Origin: a bacterium UBP14_UBA6098
GTDB lineage: Bacteria > UBP14 > UBA6098
Assembly: GCA_002428525.1 (NCBI GenBank)
Contig: DIWU01000023.1
Span: forward strand, 25,197-51,812
Direction: 5' to 3'
Length of the DNA: 26,616 bases
Shown piece by piece: positions 7,458 through 14,992 of the stretch. The notes under the pieces are model-generated. The model was not told where the DNA came from. It saw only the letters and a list, made by a program, of their open reading frames with translations, and did no database searches. How positions within the stretch are numbered: position 1 is the first letter of the stretch; the number at the start of each line of letters is the position of its first letter. A program made the position numbers and the translations under genes.

Positions 7458-8555
7458 TTACTTTTTCCCGAAGATCATACTTCGAATATCGACTCGAACA
7501 ACGACGAAGATAATTGCTAAATATAGAGTTAAAGTAATGCAGGTCAACCAGAACCTATAACGAAGCTCTGAATAGACCTCGCCGTGAGGTATATCCGGCA
7601 TAGGTTCCGGCGCGACCGGAAGGCCGTATTCGCTCGCGATTTTGTTGATGTCCGAGAGGGCGATAATTGGCACGCCGCGTTCGCCGAAGCGGATCATCGC
7701 GCCCTTTCGCGGGTAATTGCCGATTGGAAGCCGGAGGTTCAAACCCGGACGCAGTGGAACGAGATTCTGAACGCTTCCTATCGAGGCGAGGCCCCCGCCG
7801 ACATTGATATAAGCCGCGTATTTAGCTCCCGACGGTAGAGCGGAGTCGAACAGCTCGATGCGCTTATCGATAGCCTCGTCGAGCGTCGAGGACTCGAGTA
7901 GAGGTATCGAATTGCGCTCGATAATATCTCGAAGGAGCTTACGGCCCTCGGGGGAAACATTACCGCCCATATCTCCCCTGCCGCCCGGAGACGCCGCAAT
8001 ACTTCGATGTAGGAAGAGTCCCTTTTCGAAAAGTAGCCTCTCCATATCCGGCCAAGCTAAATCGGGGTTGTTCGCGCCCCACATCGAAGCGCCAACGCTG
8101 GAGATTATTACAGGAGTAGCTCCTATCGTCTGAATTGCGGCAATCACGGCGATATTCAGCGCCGGCATCGAGCCGGTATATGCCACCGCGACGAAATCGC
8201 CGCGGCCGACTCCGGCCTCGTGCAACATATCGACGACAACCGCGCCCCAGTTCGGGTTGGTTGTTGTGAGCTTTGCGCTGAGATCGCCGCGGTCGGTAGT
8301 GATCATCGTGAATTGCTCTCCGATGAGGCCGGTTCCGTTCGGATCGACCATGGGATCGATTATTTTCAGTTCGCCGCTGTGGTTTTTCACAGCGTTGAAG
8401 GCGGTTTGCGTCAGTTTCGACGCGATCACTTTCTCGTTGAACAGGGGCTTTTGAATTCGCACCTTGGAAAGCTCGACTGTAGCCATCGCGGCGATTCCAA
8501 GCAGTGCGAGAAAGATCAAGGCACCGATACTAACCCGTCGGGAGCGCCACTTCAA
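7458..8555 (-). CDS. pgsW: Poly-gamma-glutamate system protein PgsW
   Basis: Matches the poly-gamma-glutamate system protein family that accompanies PgsB and PgsC. It has one N-terminal membrane segment (about 12-30 counting from the upstream GTG), a large extracytoplasmic domain with a TGSMPALNIAV stretch (130-140), GGRGDMGGN (194-202) and NVGGGLASIG (254-263), and a second membrane segment near the C-terminus (about 338-357). Start choice: the GTG at 8564 sits inside AAAGGGGGTGAG, a near-complete anti-16S match, so I favour the TTG at 8555, 8 bases downstream of the G-run. It overlaps pgsC by 26 bases, implying coupling. Its biochemical role is not settled; it is presumed to replace or assist PgsA-type functions in polymer synthesis or export. 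No pgsA/capA gene is visible in the window. Confidence 0.87.
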   Translation of the reverse strand: MKWRSRRVSIGALIFLALLGIAAMATVELSKVRIQKPLFNEKVIASKLTQTAFNAVKNHSGELKIIDPMVDPNGTGLIGEQFTMITTDRGDLSAKLTTTNPNWGAVVVDMLHEAGVGRGDFVAVAYTGSMPALNIAVIAAIQTIGATPVIISSVGASMWGANNPDLAWPDMERLLFEKGLFLHRSIAASPGGRGDMGGNVSPEGRKLLRDIIERNSIPLLESSTLDEAIDKRIELFDSALPSGAKYAAYINVGGGLASIGSVQNLVPLRPGLNLRLPIGNYPRKGAMIRFGERGVPIIALSDINKIASEYGLPVAPEPMPDIPHGEVYSELRYRFWLTCITLTLYLAIIFVVVRVDIRSMIFGKK

Positions 8556-8997
8556 GAAGCTCACCCCCTTTAAAGACGATCAGGAACAGCCTGACGATAA
8601 CGCTTGCGATTACCATGGTTGTAAGCGTATCGACCACGCCCTGCCTGTCCATCCAGTAGGCCAAAAGCCCCGGAATGATGAAGCCGATCGGGTCGAACGA
8701 GCTAAGAACGAGGCCGTGCTCGCCCTCCATGAGAAACCTGAAAATCCAAGCCAGCACGAACGCTATCAACACGGTCAGAACGAGTTTTCGTCGACCGTAA
8801 ATCAATGTCCACTGGCTGATCACCCTGACTGTGCCGAAGGCGATAGCGGCGATAGCGACGGTTCCGAGCACCTTAAGGGGTTCATTCCAGAAAAGCGCGA
8901 TATAGCCGGGAACGACCAACCCACCGGCGGCGAGGCCGAACCATTCGGCGAACCCGAGTGAAAGCACTAAACCAAGACCGACAGATAACCAGAGCAT
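8530..8997 (-). CDS. pgsC: Poly-gamma-glutamate biosynthesis membrane protein PgsC/CapC
   Basis: Encodes 155 residues, the usual PgsC/CapC size, almost entirely membrane segments. Family hallmarks are GGLVVPGYIAL (25-35) and its internal echo IGFIIPGLLAYW (104-115), followed by DRQGVVDTL (117-125). PgsC forms the membrane synthase complex with the ATP-dependent ligase PgsB. The ATG at 8997 has a weak AAAAGG site about 7 bases upstream. Normally pgsC follows pgsB directly; here a DUF3800 gene plus about 147 AT-rich bases intervene. Its 3' end overlaps pgsW. Confidence 0.92.
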   Translation of the reverse strand: MLWLSVGLGLVLSLGFAEWFGLAAGGLVVPGYIALFWNEPLKVLGTVAIAAIAFGTVRVISQWTLIYGRRKLVLTVLIAFVLAWIFRFLMEGEHGLVLSSFDPIGFIIPGLLAYWMDRQGVVDTLTTMVIASVIVRLFLIVFKGGELLEVALPTG

Positions 8998-9032
8998 AGA
9001 GAACCTTTTTAGTTTTAAATATTTCTTGTATT

Positions 9033-9060
9033 TTTATAAAATACAATTATTTTATAACAA
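9033..9060 (-). promoter_or_regulatory. Possible sigma-70-like promoter for pgsC-pgsW
   Basis: On the minus strand TTGTTA (9060-9055) and TATAAA (9038-9033) are 16 bases apart, with the pgsC ATG 36 bases further on. This could restore expression of pgsC and downstream genes after the DUF3800 insertion. The DNA is so AT-rich that chance matches are likely. Confidence 0.3.
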
Positions 9061-9120
9061 AGCGAAGGCGGTCTCTCACATTTTGTGAGGTATATGGTTT
9101 GCCCAGCTGGCTTCGGATTG

Positions 9121-9142
9121 ACAGCCCCCGAAAGGGGGCTGT
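9121..9142. terminator. Strong stem-loop 2 bases after the DUF3800 stop codon
   Basis: ACAGCCCCC (9121-9129) and GGGGGCTGT (9134-9142) form a perfect 9-bp stem with a GAAA loop on the plus strand (TTTC on the transcribed minus strand). It begins 2 bases past the DUF3800 stop. There is no T-run after it on either strand, so it could be an mRNA-stabilising hairpin, a weak terminator or an insertion-boundary palindrome rather than a classical terminator. Confidence 0.5.
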
Positions 9143-9144
9143 TC

Positions 9145-9960
9145 TCAAAATACCTCCTGAAAACCATAAATTGATTCTTCCCCTTCAGAATCTGATCTTC
9201 TATAATAACTTTGTTTCCTGATAATACTGTAGACTTCATCTAAACACTTCGATGTTGCTTTATCAAGTTCTTTTAGTTTCTCATTTGGCGCACAATTATA
9301 CTCATACCAATATCTGATAACTCCTGCAATAAAATCGGCCCATTGAAGACAATGAATATGTTCCGATATACCATACAATGCAAAGTGTGCAAGATTCCTG
9401 AGGCCGCGACCATCTTTATTTCCACAAAGATACATTATTATCTGTTTTGAAAGCTCTTTATCTAATCCTTGTTGGTCGAAGACTAAAACCCCGCGATCGT
9501 TGTTTTCGAAACTCGTTGATATAAAATCATGAACTTGAGGCAATAGCCTTTGATAGCCGACTCCGTAAAAAAATGGCCTTGGAGATGGCGGTTCTATTTC
9601 CTGTGAATTATATGATCTTGCCTTTCGCTTATCAAAAACCGTTGCAAAGATAACTGCATTAAGCTCTTGGAGTGTCTTAGCCAATGCAATAGCAAATCTT
9701 TGGCGCATTTCTGTGAGAATATGTCTTGGGCTAAACAGGTCTCTCGCCCTCAATTCGTAATGATATTCGGCATATTTTTCTTCCCCGAAAAAACTCTTTT
9801 TTAAGCTTTCTAATCTTCGTTCGAAAACAGGGAGCCTCTCTTCTTCTACAGCGAACCCCGCGAGGACAAAATAAGATGAATTCGTATTAAACTTGCAATC
9901 TGCTTTTTTATCAAAAGGAGATCCAAAATCACCGGATTCGTCTAAAAATACAAAAATCAC
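9145..9960 (-). CDS. DUF3800 domain protein, horizontally acquired within the pgs operon
   Basis: Encodes 271 residues. The DUF3800 signature is clear: FLDESGDF at 5-12, YELRARDL near 68-75, VFDQQ at 160-164 and LQWADFIAGVIRYW at 205-218. The spaced acidic residues (Asp7, Glu8, Glu69, Asp162, Asp209) are consistent with a metal-dependent RNase H-like fold, though no activity is established. Family members are often found in mobile or defence-associated DNA. The GTG start lies 3 bases after the pgsB stop and uses a GGGGTG-like site inside the pgsB 3' end, so it is read as part of the operon. Composition is foreign: one 60-base row (9241-9300) has 19 G/C, versus 40 of 60 at 10081-10140 in pgsB. 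It separates pgsB from pgsC, which are normally neighbours. A link to polymer synthesis is unlikely; a nuclease or defence-type cargo is the better guess. Confidence 0.85.
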   Translation of the reverse strand: MIFVFLDESGDFGSPFDKKADCKFNTNSSYFVLAGFAVEEERLPVFERRLESLKKSFFGEEKYAEYHYELRARDLFSPRHILTEMRQRFAIALAKTLQELNAVIFATVFDKRKARSYNSQEIEPPSPRPFFYGVGYQRLLPQVHDFISTSFENNDRGVLVFDQQGLDKELSKQIIMYLCGNKDGRGLRNLAHFALYGISEHIHCLQWADFIAGVIRYWYEYNCAPNEKLKELDKATSKCLDEVYSIIRKQSYYRRSDSEGEESIYGFQEVF

Positions 9961-9963
9961 TTT

Positions 9964-11172
9964 TCACACCCCGTCCGCGCTGTCGTCGTGTTTCGGCGAT
10001 TCGCACGGCAGTGCGCGTGCGGCGAAATAGGCTAAAATCTCCCTGCCGATCCCGCCGATATTCCCGACACCCACTATCGAGCTTCGCACGGGGGTCAGCT
10101 CCGCGCATTTCTCGAAGATATCCTCGACCTCGGCGCCGCCCAGATCGTGCACCTCGGCAAGATCGATTCCAGCGCGCTCGAGCTCTTCGAGTAGCAGTTT
10201 TGTGTTAGTTCCAACTAATATATAGCAATTGGCACGGACTTTATCCACTAACATTTCTGCGAGTTGCTCGGTTCGGCTGGCGCGGTCGGCGCGGTTGTTT
10301 GCGATTACAATCGTCGGGCAAATATCGTTGCGGGAGAAGCCGAGCTTGTCCCAGACCGCGCCGGTCGATTCGGGGTCGTTTGCCGCGAAGACATTGTAGA
10401 AGGTCATCTCCTTCCCGAAAAAATTCACGCGATAGACTGTCAGAGCGCCTATATCCGGCGCGGCCAAATGCATCCCCCGAATCGCGGCCTCACGCGCGAT
10501 CCCGAGGTGTTCGGCGACGGCTAAAGCGAGGGCGACATTCTCCTCATGCTCGATATAGGAAAAGCCCGCCATCTCGTCCGCGGTAATAATCGAGGGGTCG
10601 GTCTGAAAGATGGTCGCGCCTATTTCGAGGGCGTTCTTTTTCATTTGCTCGAAGCGTTCCCGCTCCGCGGTGAAGCAAACATTGCCCGGTGAGATTGTCC
10701 CGCAGAGCGCGTCCACGACATCGTTCGGTGAAGGCCCCATAACATCGAGATGATCGGGGCGGGCGTTGGTGATAACATCGATAGTCCCCCAAACGATCTT
10801 CCTTTCGGAAATCTCCTGATAATCCGGTTGAAGCGCCATACACTCGATAACTAATGCCTCCGCGCCCAATTCCGTCGCGCGGCGGACAATAGCGACCTGC
10901 TCGTGAATATTTGCCGGTCCGAGGCGGACAATCGGCTCCTCCGAGCCGTCGGGGAGAATGAACTGCGGCAGTGAGCCTGTGGTTTTCGCCACGGTGCGGA
11001 GTCCGCCCTCTCTAAGCGCACCGGCGATCAGCCTCGTGACCGAGGATTTTCCGCGAGTTCCGTTGACATGGATCCTAATCGGGATTTTACGGACTATATT
11101 CTTGTGTCGATGAAACTCGATTACCCACCATATAATCAACACAACAATCAATAGAACAAGGAATATCTCCAT
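9964..11172 (-). CDS. pgsB: Poly-gamma-glutamate synthase PgsB/CapB (ATP-dependent ligase)
   Basis: Encodes 402 residues, the normal PgsB/CapB length. An N-terminal membrane anchor (about 2-20) precedes a Mur-ligase-like catalytic domain with the P-loop NGTRGKSSV (37-45), LVIECMALQPDYQ (107-119) and ITNARPDHLDVMG (134-146). PgsB activates the gamma-carboxyl of glutamate with ATP and extends poly-gamma-glutamate together with PgsC. The ATG overlaps the TGA of the TatD-RsmA gene by one base (TGATG), showing coupling. The next gene (DUF3800) starts 3 bases after its stop. Some PgsB homologues may make other gamma-linked polymers, so the exact product is inferred. Confidence 0.93.
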   Translation of the reverse strand: MEIFLVLLIVVLIIWWVIEFHRHKNIVRKIPIRIHVNGTRGKSSVTRLIAGALREGGLRTVAKTTGSLPQFILPDGSEEPIVRLGPANIHEQVAIVRRATELGAEALVIECMALQPDYQEISERKIVWGTIDVITNARPDHLDVMGPSPNDVVDALCGTISPGNVCFTAERERFEQMKKNALEIGATIFQTDPSIITADEMAGFSYIEHEENVALALAVAEHLGIAREAAIRGMHLAAPDIGALTVYRVNFFGKEMTFYNVFAANDPESTGAVWDKLGFSRNDICPTIVIANNRADRASRTEQLAEMLVDKVRANCYILVGTNTKLLLEELERAGIDLAEVHDLGGAEVEDIFEKCAELTPVRSSIVGVGNIGGIGREILAYFAARALPCESPKHDDSADGV

Positions 11173-12722
11173 CAGTCCGCCTCGTGAATCGATTTGACCA
11201 ATGCTACGAATCCCTCCGGCGGTATTCGCTCCGCGCGAATCGAGGGCTCGATTCCGGCGCGCTTCATTGCGGCCTCGAGGTTCCGATCTCCGAAGGGCGG
11301 GTGCATCGAGTTGAATACAGTTTTGCGTCTGTGGGCGAAGGCCGATTTCACGACAGCGCTTAAAAGCGAGAAATCAACTGTATCTGCGATAGAATCGGGG
11401 CGCGTCGAAAGCGAGATCACCGTGGAATCGACTCTCGGCGCAGGCCTGAAACAGCCCGGCGGCACATCGAATTCGTGTTTCATATCAAAATAAAGCGACA
11501 ACAGAACGCTCGGAATACCGTATATCCTCGATCCGGGGCCTGCGCATAGGCGCTCGGCGAGTTCCTTTTGAATCATAATAACAGCCTTGTCGATCGCGCG
11601 GCGGTGATCGAGAAGGTGGAAGATTATCTGCGAGCTGTCGGCGTAGGGCAGATTTCCGACGACTGTAATCCTCTCGCCCTCGAAGGCGGAAAGTGCTGTT
11701 AAATCGACATCTTGGGCCTTTTTGGGGAGGATGATCGCCTCCGGTGCGGCGGTTCTTAGCGCTTCGAAGCGGGAAGTGTCCGGTTCGATAGCCCATAAAC
11801 GGGCGGTTTTTTGGGATAATTCGCCGGAAATCTCGCCATTACCCGCACCAATCTCGACGATACACACTGAAGAACTGACGATACCAGCAATCTTTCTGAT
11901 GATATTGCCATCGACGAGGAAGTTCTGAGATAGCGACCTCTTCGCCACGGTTGAATCGGAGAGGCTCATCGGAATAGGTATTCGCAGAAAGCGCCGCAGA
12001 TTCTCGGTTGTCGCGCGTTCGATCTCCGCAGGGAAGACTCCCTTGAATTCGGCGATTTTGTCCGCTATGATCGGAATAAACGATGGTTCGTTCCGCTTGC
12101 CGCGATTTGGGTGCGGCGCGAGGAAGGGGCTGTCCGTTTCGAGAAGGATATCTGCAAGCGGTATCGCCTCGACCGCGGCGCGTTCGCTATAGTTTTTGAA
12201 GGTCACAGGCCCGCCGAGGCCGAAAAAACCGCGCCTCGCGACAACCCAGTCCAGATGGTCATTCGCGCCCGAATAGGCGTGGAAGTCGCAGGCCACCTTT
12301 GGGAATCTGTCGAGGATCTCGCGGGCGTCGTCCCAAGCCTCGCGGACATGAATAACCGCCGGCAATTCGAGCTTTGCCGCGATCGCGAGCTGTTTTTCGA
12401 AAACCGCCTTTTGAATCGAAGCGTCAACTTTGTTATGATAATAGTCGAGTCCGATCTCGCCGACGGCGACGCATTTCGGATGACCCAGATAGCGTAAAAG
12501 CAAGCCCTCGTCGAAGGAATCGGCGTCGTTAGGGTGCCATCCGGCGGTGAACCAAACGAACGGGAACCGCTCCGCGATAGAGGCCGCTTTAGCCATTGTT
12601 TTGGCCTCTATCGATGGAATTATTATCGTTCGGACTCCGGCCTCCCATGCCCTCGCGACAATCTCGTCGAGGTCTTTCTCGAAATCGGGGAAATCGATAT
12701 GGGCGTGGGAATCGACGAACAT
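11172..12722 (-). CDS. Fusion of TatD-family deoxyribonuclease and RsmA/KsgA 16S rRNA dimethyladenosine transferase
   Basis: A single 516-residue frame. Residues 1-250 are TatD: metal ligands HAH (6-8), Glu89 in GEIGLDYY, His125, His148 and Asp197 in ETDSP are all present. Residues about 253-516 are RsmA/KsgA: SQNFL (265-269), the SAM-binding EIGAGNG (290-296), Glu313, the catalytic NLPY (357-360, followed by Ala) and FRPAPRVDS (425-433). TatD enzymes are metal-dependent 3'-5' nucleases; RsmA dimethylates two adenines near the 3' end of 16S rRNA. The two genes are neighbours in many bacteria, so fusion is plausible. Met252 lies exactly at the junction (ATG at 11969), but no Shine-Dalgarno precedes it. 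It sits 3 bases after the porin stop and overlaps pgsB by one base. Confidence 0.92.
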   Translation of the reverse strand: MFVDSHAHIDFPDFEKDLDEIVARAWEAGVRTIIIPSIEAKTMAKAASIAERFPFVWFTAGWHPNDADSFDEGLLLRYLGHPKCVAVGEIGLDYYHNKVDASIQKAVFEKQLAIAAKLELPAVIHVREAWDDAREILDRFPKVACDFHAYSGANDHLDWVVARRGFFGLGGPVTFKNYSERAAVEAIPLADILLETDSPFLAPHPNRGKRNEPSFIPIIADKIAEFKGVFPAEIERATTENLRRFLRIPIPMSLSDSTVAKRSLSQNFLVDGNIIRKIAGIVSSSVCIVEIGAGNGEISGELSQKTARLWAIEPDTSRFEALRTAAPEAIILPKKAQDVDLTALSAFEGERITVVGNLPYADSSQIIFHLLDHRRAIDKAVIMIQKELAERLCAGPGSRIYGIPSVLLSLYFDMKHEFDVPPGCFRPAPRVDSTVISLSTRPDSIADTVDFSLLSAVVKSAFAHRRKTVFNSMHPPFGDRNLEAAMKRAGIEPSIRAERIPPEGFVALVKSIHEAD

Positions 12723-12725
12723 CGC

Positions 12726-14135
12726 TTAAAACCTATAGGTTACAGAGAGGACGAAATCCGCGACACTGGCGGCGTATTCACCCAGAATATTTACCGAAAA
12801 ATCGTCTATGAAGTTCGGTTTTGCGACAATCTCGCCGAAGAACTCCGTTTCGACCGAGAACTCCGCTAAAAGCTTTCCAAGGACTGCCGCGAACCCTCCT
12901 GCGAAGGCGACTCGGTCGTTGACATCCGGAATAAAGAGATTTTGATAATCCGCGATGGCGGGATTCGGTTCATAGAAGGCGCCCAAACGCGCGAGGTAGC
13001 GCGAAAAGGCGTATTCGCCGCCGATCGAAATCCGATATGTATCCACCCATAGCATGGGCAGGGCAAGAAGACGCGCACCGTCGGCCGATTCGAGAACTAA
13101 TGTATCGAGCGCAGACCAATAGTTATATGAGAAATCCAGAGCGATAAGCATGCGCTCCCCGATTTTGTAGGCGGCTCCGAAACCAAATTCCAGAGGTCGC
13201 GCAAACTCGGCCTCGGCGCGGACAGTCGGCTTCACGAGCTTTTCGCCGGAAAGGAGGGTGTCGCCGAGGAAAAGCGCGAGGTTGTGAAGGTCCTCGTTGT
13301 AAAACTTATAGACGGTCTCGGTATAGTCCCCCTCGAAGGCAAAGGCGGTTTGGTATTTGAGATTCCCGCCTAACGAGAGCCTGTCGTTCGGCCAAAACAG
13401 GACACCGAGGTTAAAGCCGTAGCTTTGGCCGGTGAAATCGCCCTCTTGGAAAACAACGCCCGTATCTGCCTGCATCTTGGAGTAATCCGAGGAGGGGATT
13501 CTAACATCGAGGAAGGCGGGTGTCACAATCGGCGAAAGCCCTATCGACAGGCTATTGCCGATTGAATAGGCCGCGCCGGCGCTTATCGAGTAGCTTCCGA
13601 GCCGTCCGCGGAAATCCCTGTGGGGCAGTGGCTCGGTGGTGCTCATGACGAAGTCCGAATCGGGGTATGGGGGGTTCATGCTCCTCGGGTTGATCGTGCC
13701 GACTCCGCCGGAACCGTCCTCCAGAAGGACATCCCAAGTGCTACCGACACCGGCGGGGGAGTAAACCCCGAAACCGAAGCGCCAAGCGGAATTGCCCTTC
13801 GGAGCATATACTCCAAAGATATTACCGGTGTAAAACTCCCTATCGAGTTTCTTTTGCGGACCCTCGCGAAAAAGCAGATTGATCGCCCGCAGGGTGTCGT
13901 CGGCGGTGAAATCCGAGTAGGTTAGCATATATTGGCCGACCGCCGTGAGTTGGGATTCATCGACCGAGGATAGGCCCGCGGGATTCCAATACAACGCCGA
14001 GCCGTCGTTGGAGAGGGCGCGATAGGCCCCGCCCATAGAGACTGCCCTCGCCCCGATGCCCGGGAGGTTTATTCCGGCCGGAAAAGCCGAGATAGCGATT
14101 AGCAGAATAAAAGCTGTCGCTGTAAAAGATTTCAT
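12726..14135 (-). CDS. OmpP1/FadL/TodX-family outer-membrane transport protein
   Basis: Encodes 469 residues from the ATG at 14135; an in-frame TTG at 14144 is less likely because the signal peptide begins MKSFTATAFILLIAI. After cleavage near FPAGI the N-terminus has the family signature (GARAVSMGGAYRALSNDGSALYWNPAGL), followed by a beta-barrel with alternating aromatic strands and a terminal ...VLSVTYRF. FadL-type proteins admit hydrophobic compounds across the outer membrane. Related PorV-type proteins take part in type IX secretion, but this one is longer and reads more like FadL. It follows rsmE by about 80 bases and precedes the TatD-RsmA gene by 3 bases. Confidence 0.87.
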   Translation of the reverse strand: MKSFTATAFILLIAISAFPAGINLPGIGARAVSMGGAYRALSNDGSALYWNPAGLSSVDESQLTAVGQYMLTYSDFTADDTLRAINLLFREGPQKKLDREFYTGNIFGVYAPKGNSAWRFGFGVYSPAGVGSTWDVLLEDGSGGVGTINPRSMNPPYPDSDFVMSTTEPLPHRDFRGRLGSYSISAGAAYSIGNSLSIGLSPIVTPAFLDVRIPSSDYSKMQADTGVVFQEGDFTGQSYGFNLGVLFWPNDRLSLGGNLKYQTAFAFEGDYTETVYKFYNEDLHNLALFLGDTLLSGEKLVKPTVRAEAEFARPLEFGFGAAYKIGERMLIALDFSYNYWSALDTLVLESADGARLLALPMLWVDTYRISIGGEYAFSRYLARLGAFYEPNPAIADYQNLFIPDVNDRVAFAGGFAAVLGKLLAEFSVETEFFGEIVAKPNFIDDFSVNILGEYAASVADFVLSVTYRF

Positions 14136-14183
14136 CTCGCTCAAAAGACTTTATTATTACTTACAGACACTTTTTTCAACCTA

Positions 14184-14210
14184 TAACCCATAACCCATAA
14201 CCCATAACCT
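14184..14210. repeat. Short tandem repeat, TAACCCA units
   Basis: Three exact copies of the heptamer TAACCCA (14184-14190, 14191-14197, 14198-14204) are followed by a degenerate fourth copy (TAACCT, 14205-14210). A partial unit (CTATAACC) begins at 14181. It lies between the rsmE stop and the porin start. It may be a replication-slippage microsatellite that alters the spacing of the two genes. Confidence 0.8.
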
Positions 14211-14215
14211 TCGGC

Positions 14216-14944
14216 CTAAATATCCCCCGACCACCGCAGTGCGATAACAGATAAAACCACCGCCGCGTTCTCGGCGCGAAGGCGCCTCGGCCCGAGCGAG
14301 AGCCCGATTCCTCCGGCGTCGGCGATTATTCGCCGCTCCTCCGAGGAGAAGCCGCCCTCCGGCCCGACTAAAAGCAGAATTCTTTCACCGAGTTTCGGTC
14401 TTTCGGCGGGCGGCGAGGGTAGCCCCTCTTCGTCGCCCCAAAGGATGAGATCGTAATCGCGGAGAACAAGCTCCCGCAACTCGCAGGGCGGCTCGACTCT
14501 CGGCAGAAGCGCACGGCCGCATTGTAGCATAGCGCGCTTCGAGACCGCCTCGAGCCGCTCGACGAACCTGCCGTCCTCGCGCAGGCGACCGAGCGAATAC
14601 TCCGTCCGAACCGGCACCAGCCCCGAGACGCCGAGCTGAACGCATGAATCCCATGCGATCTCGAGCCTTTTCGGGAGAATCGTTCCGATTCCGAGGGTTA
14701 TAATCGTATGCGGCTCGACCCGCGAATTCTCGGCCTCGATTATCTCGCCTTGAGCGCGCGAGGGATCGGCTCGCGTGATCTTGACACGATAAACATGCCC
14801 CTCGCCATCGACGGCGCGGACTTCATCGCCGGGCTTGGCGCGCATCACTTTGCAAATATGGTTGCTTTCGTCCGGCAAAAAACGAATAATCCCGCGCGAG
14901 ATACTCTCCGGTGGAATGTAAAAGCTCGTCGATACGAATCTCAT
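14216..14944 (-). CDS. rsmE: 16S rRNA (uracil-1498-N3)-methyltransferase RsmE
   Basis: Encodes 242 residues, normal for RsmE. The N-terminal PUA-like part holds HICKVMRAKPGDEVRAVDG (29-47). The C-terminal SPOUT domain holds the SAM/knot motifs LLVGPEGGFSSEE (191-203) and LSLGPRRLRAENAAVV (215-230). It methylates U1498 of 16S rRNA. A strong stem-loop with a T-run ends just before its ATG, leaving no room for a normal leader and no clear Shine-Dalgarno site. It heads the minus-strand gene row and is in the same run as the RsmA-containing fusion, giving two 16S rRNA methylation activities in one cluster. Confidence 0.93.
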   Translation of the reverse strand: MRFVSTSFYIPPESISRGIIRFLPDESNHICKVMRAKPGDEVRAVDGEGHVYRVKITRADPSRAQGEIIEAENSRVEPHTIITLGIGTILPKRLEIAWDSCVQLGVSGLVPVRTEYSLGRLREDGRFVERLEAVSKRAMLQCGRALLPRVEPPCELRELVLRDYDLILWGDEEGLPSPPAERPKLGERILLLVGPEGGFSSEERRIIADAGGIGLSLGPRRLRAENAAVVLSVIALRWSGDI

Positions 14945-14945
14945 A

Positions 14946-14977
14946 ATAAAAATGCCCCGCCTTTATGGGCGGGGCGT
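14946..14977 (-). terminator. Intrinsic terminator after the 154-aa gene, abutting rsmE
   Basis: GCCCCGCC (14954-14961) pairs with GGCGGGGC (14968-14975) around a 6-base loop, and the flanking bases extend the stem. On the minus strand it is followed by ATTTTTATT and then directly by the rsmE ATG (14944). It is placed to end the three-gene secreted-protein operon, or to attenuate read-through into rsmE. Confidence 0.8.
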
Positions 14978-14992
14978 CAAACTCCCCTGCCA

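Larger units (their letters stand above)
9001..9144. other. AT-rich, hairpin-rich gap between the DUF3800 gene and pgsC
   Basis: Three inverted repeats are seen. TTGTATTTT (9026-9034) pairs with AAAATACAA (9038-9046). CTCACA (9075-9080) pairs with TGTGAG (9084-9089). A strong 9-bp stem lies at 9121-9142. Composition is AT-rich up to about 9060, like the DUF3800 gene and unlike pgsB and pgsC. I regard it as part of the same inserted segment. Overlapping ORFs here have no coding features. Confidence 0.45.

Noticed and set aside
9015..9239. Minus-strand 74-residue frame across the DUF3800-pgsC gap
   Set aside because: It overlaps the DUF3800 3' end in another frame, runs through the strong hairpin and shows no coding features.
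14184..14210. CRISPR-like or telomere-like array
   Set aside because: Units are 7 bases with no spacers, far too short for CRISPR, and the array is internal, so it is only a microsatellite.
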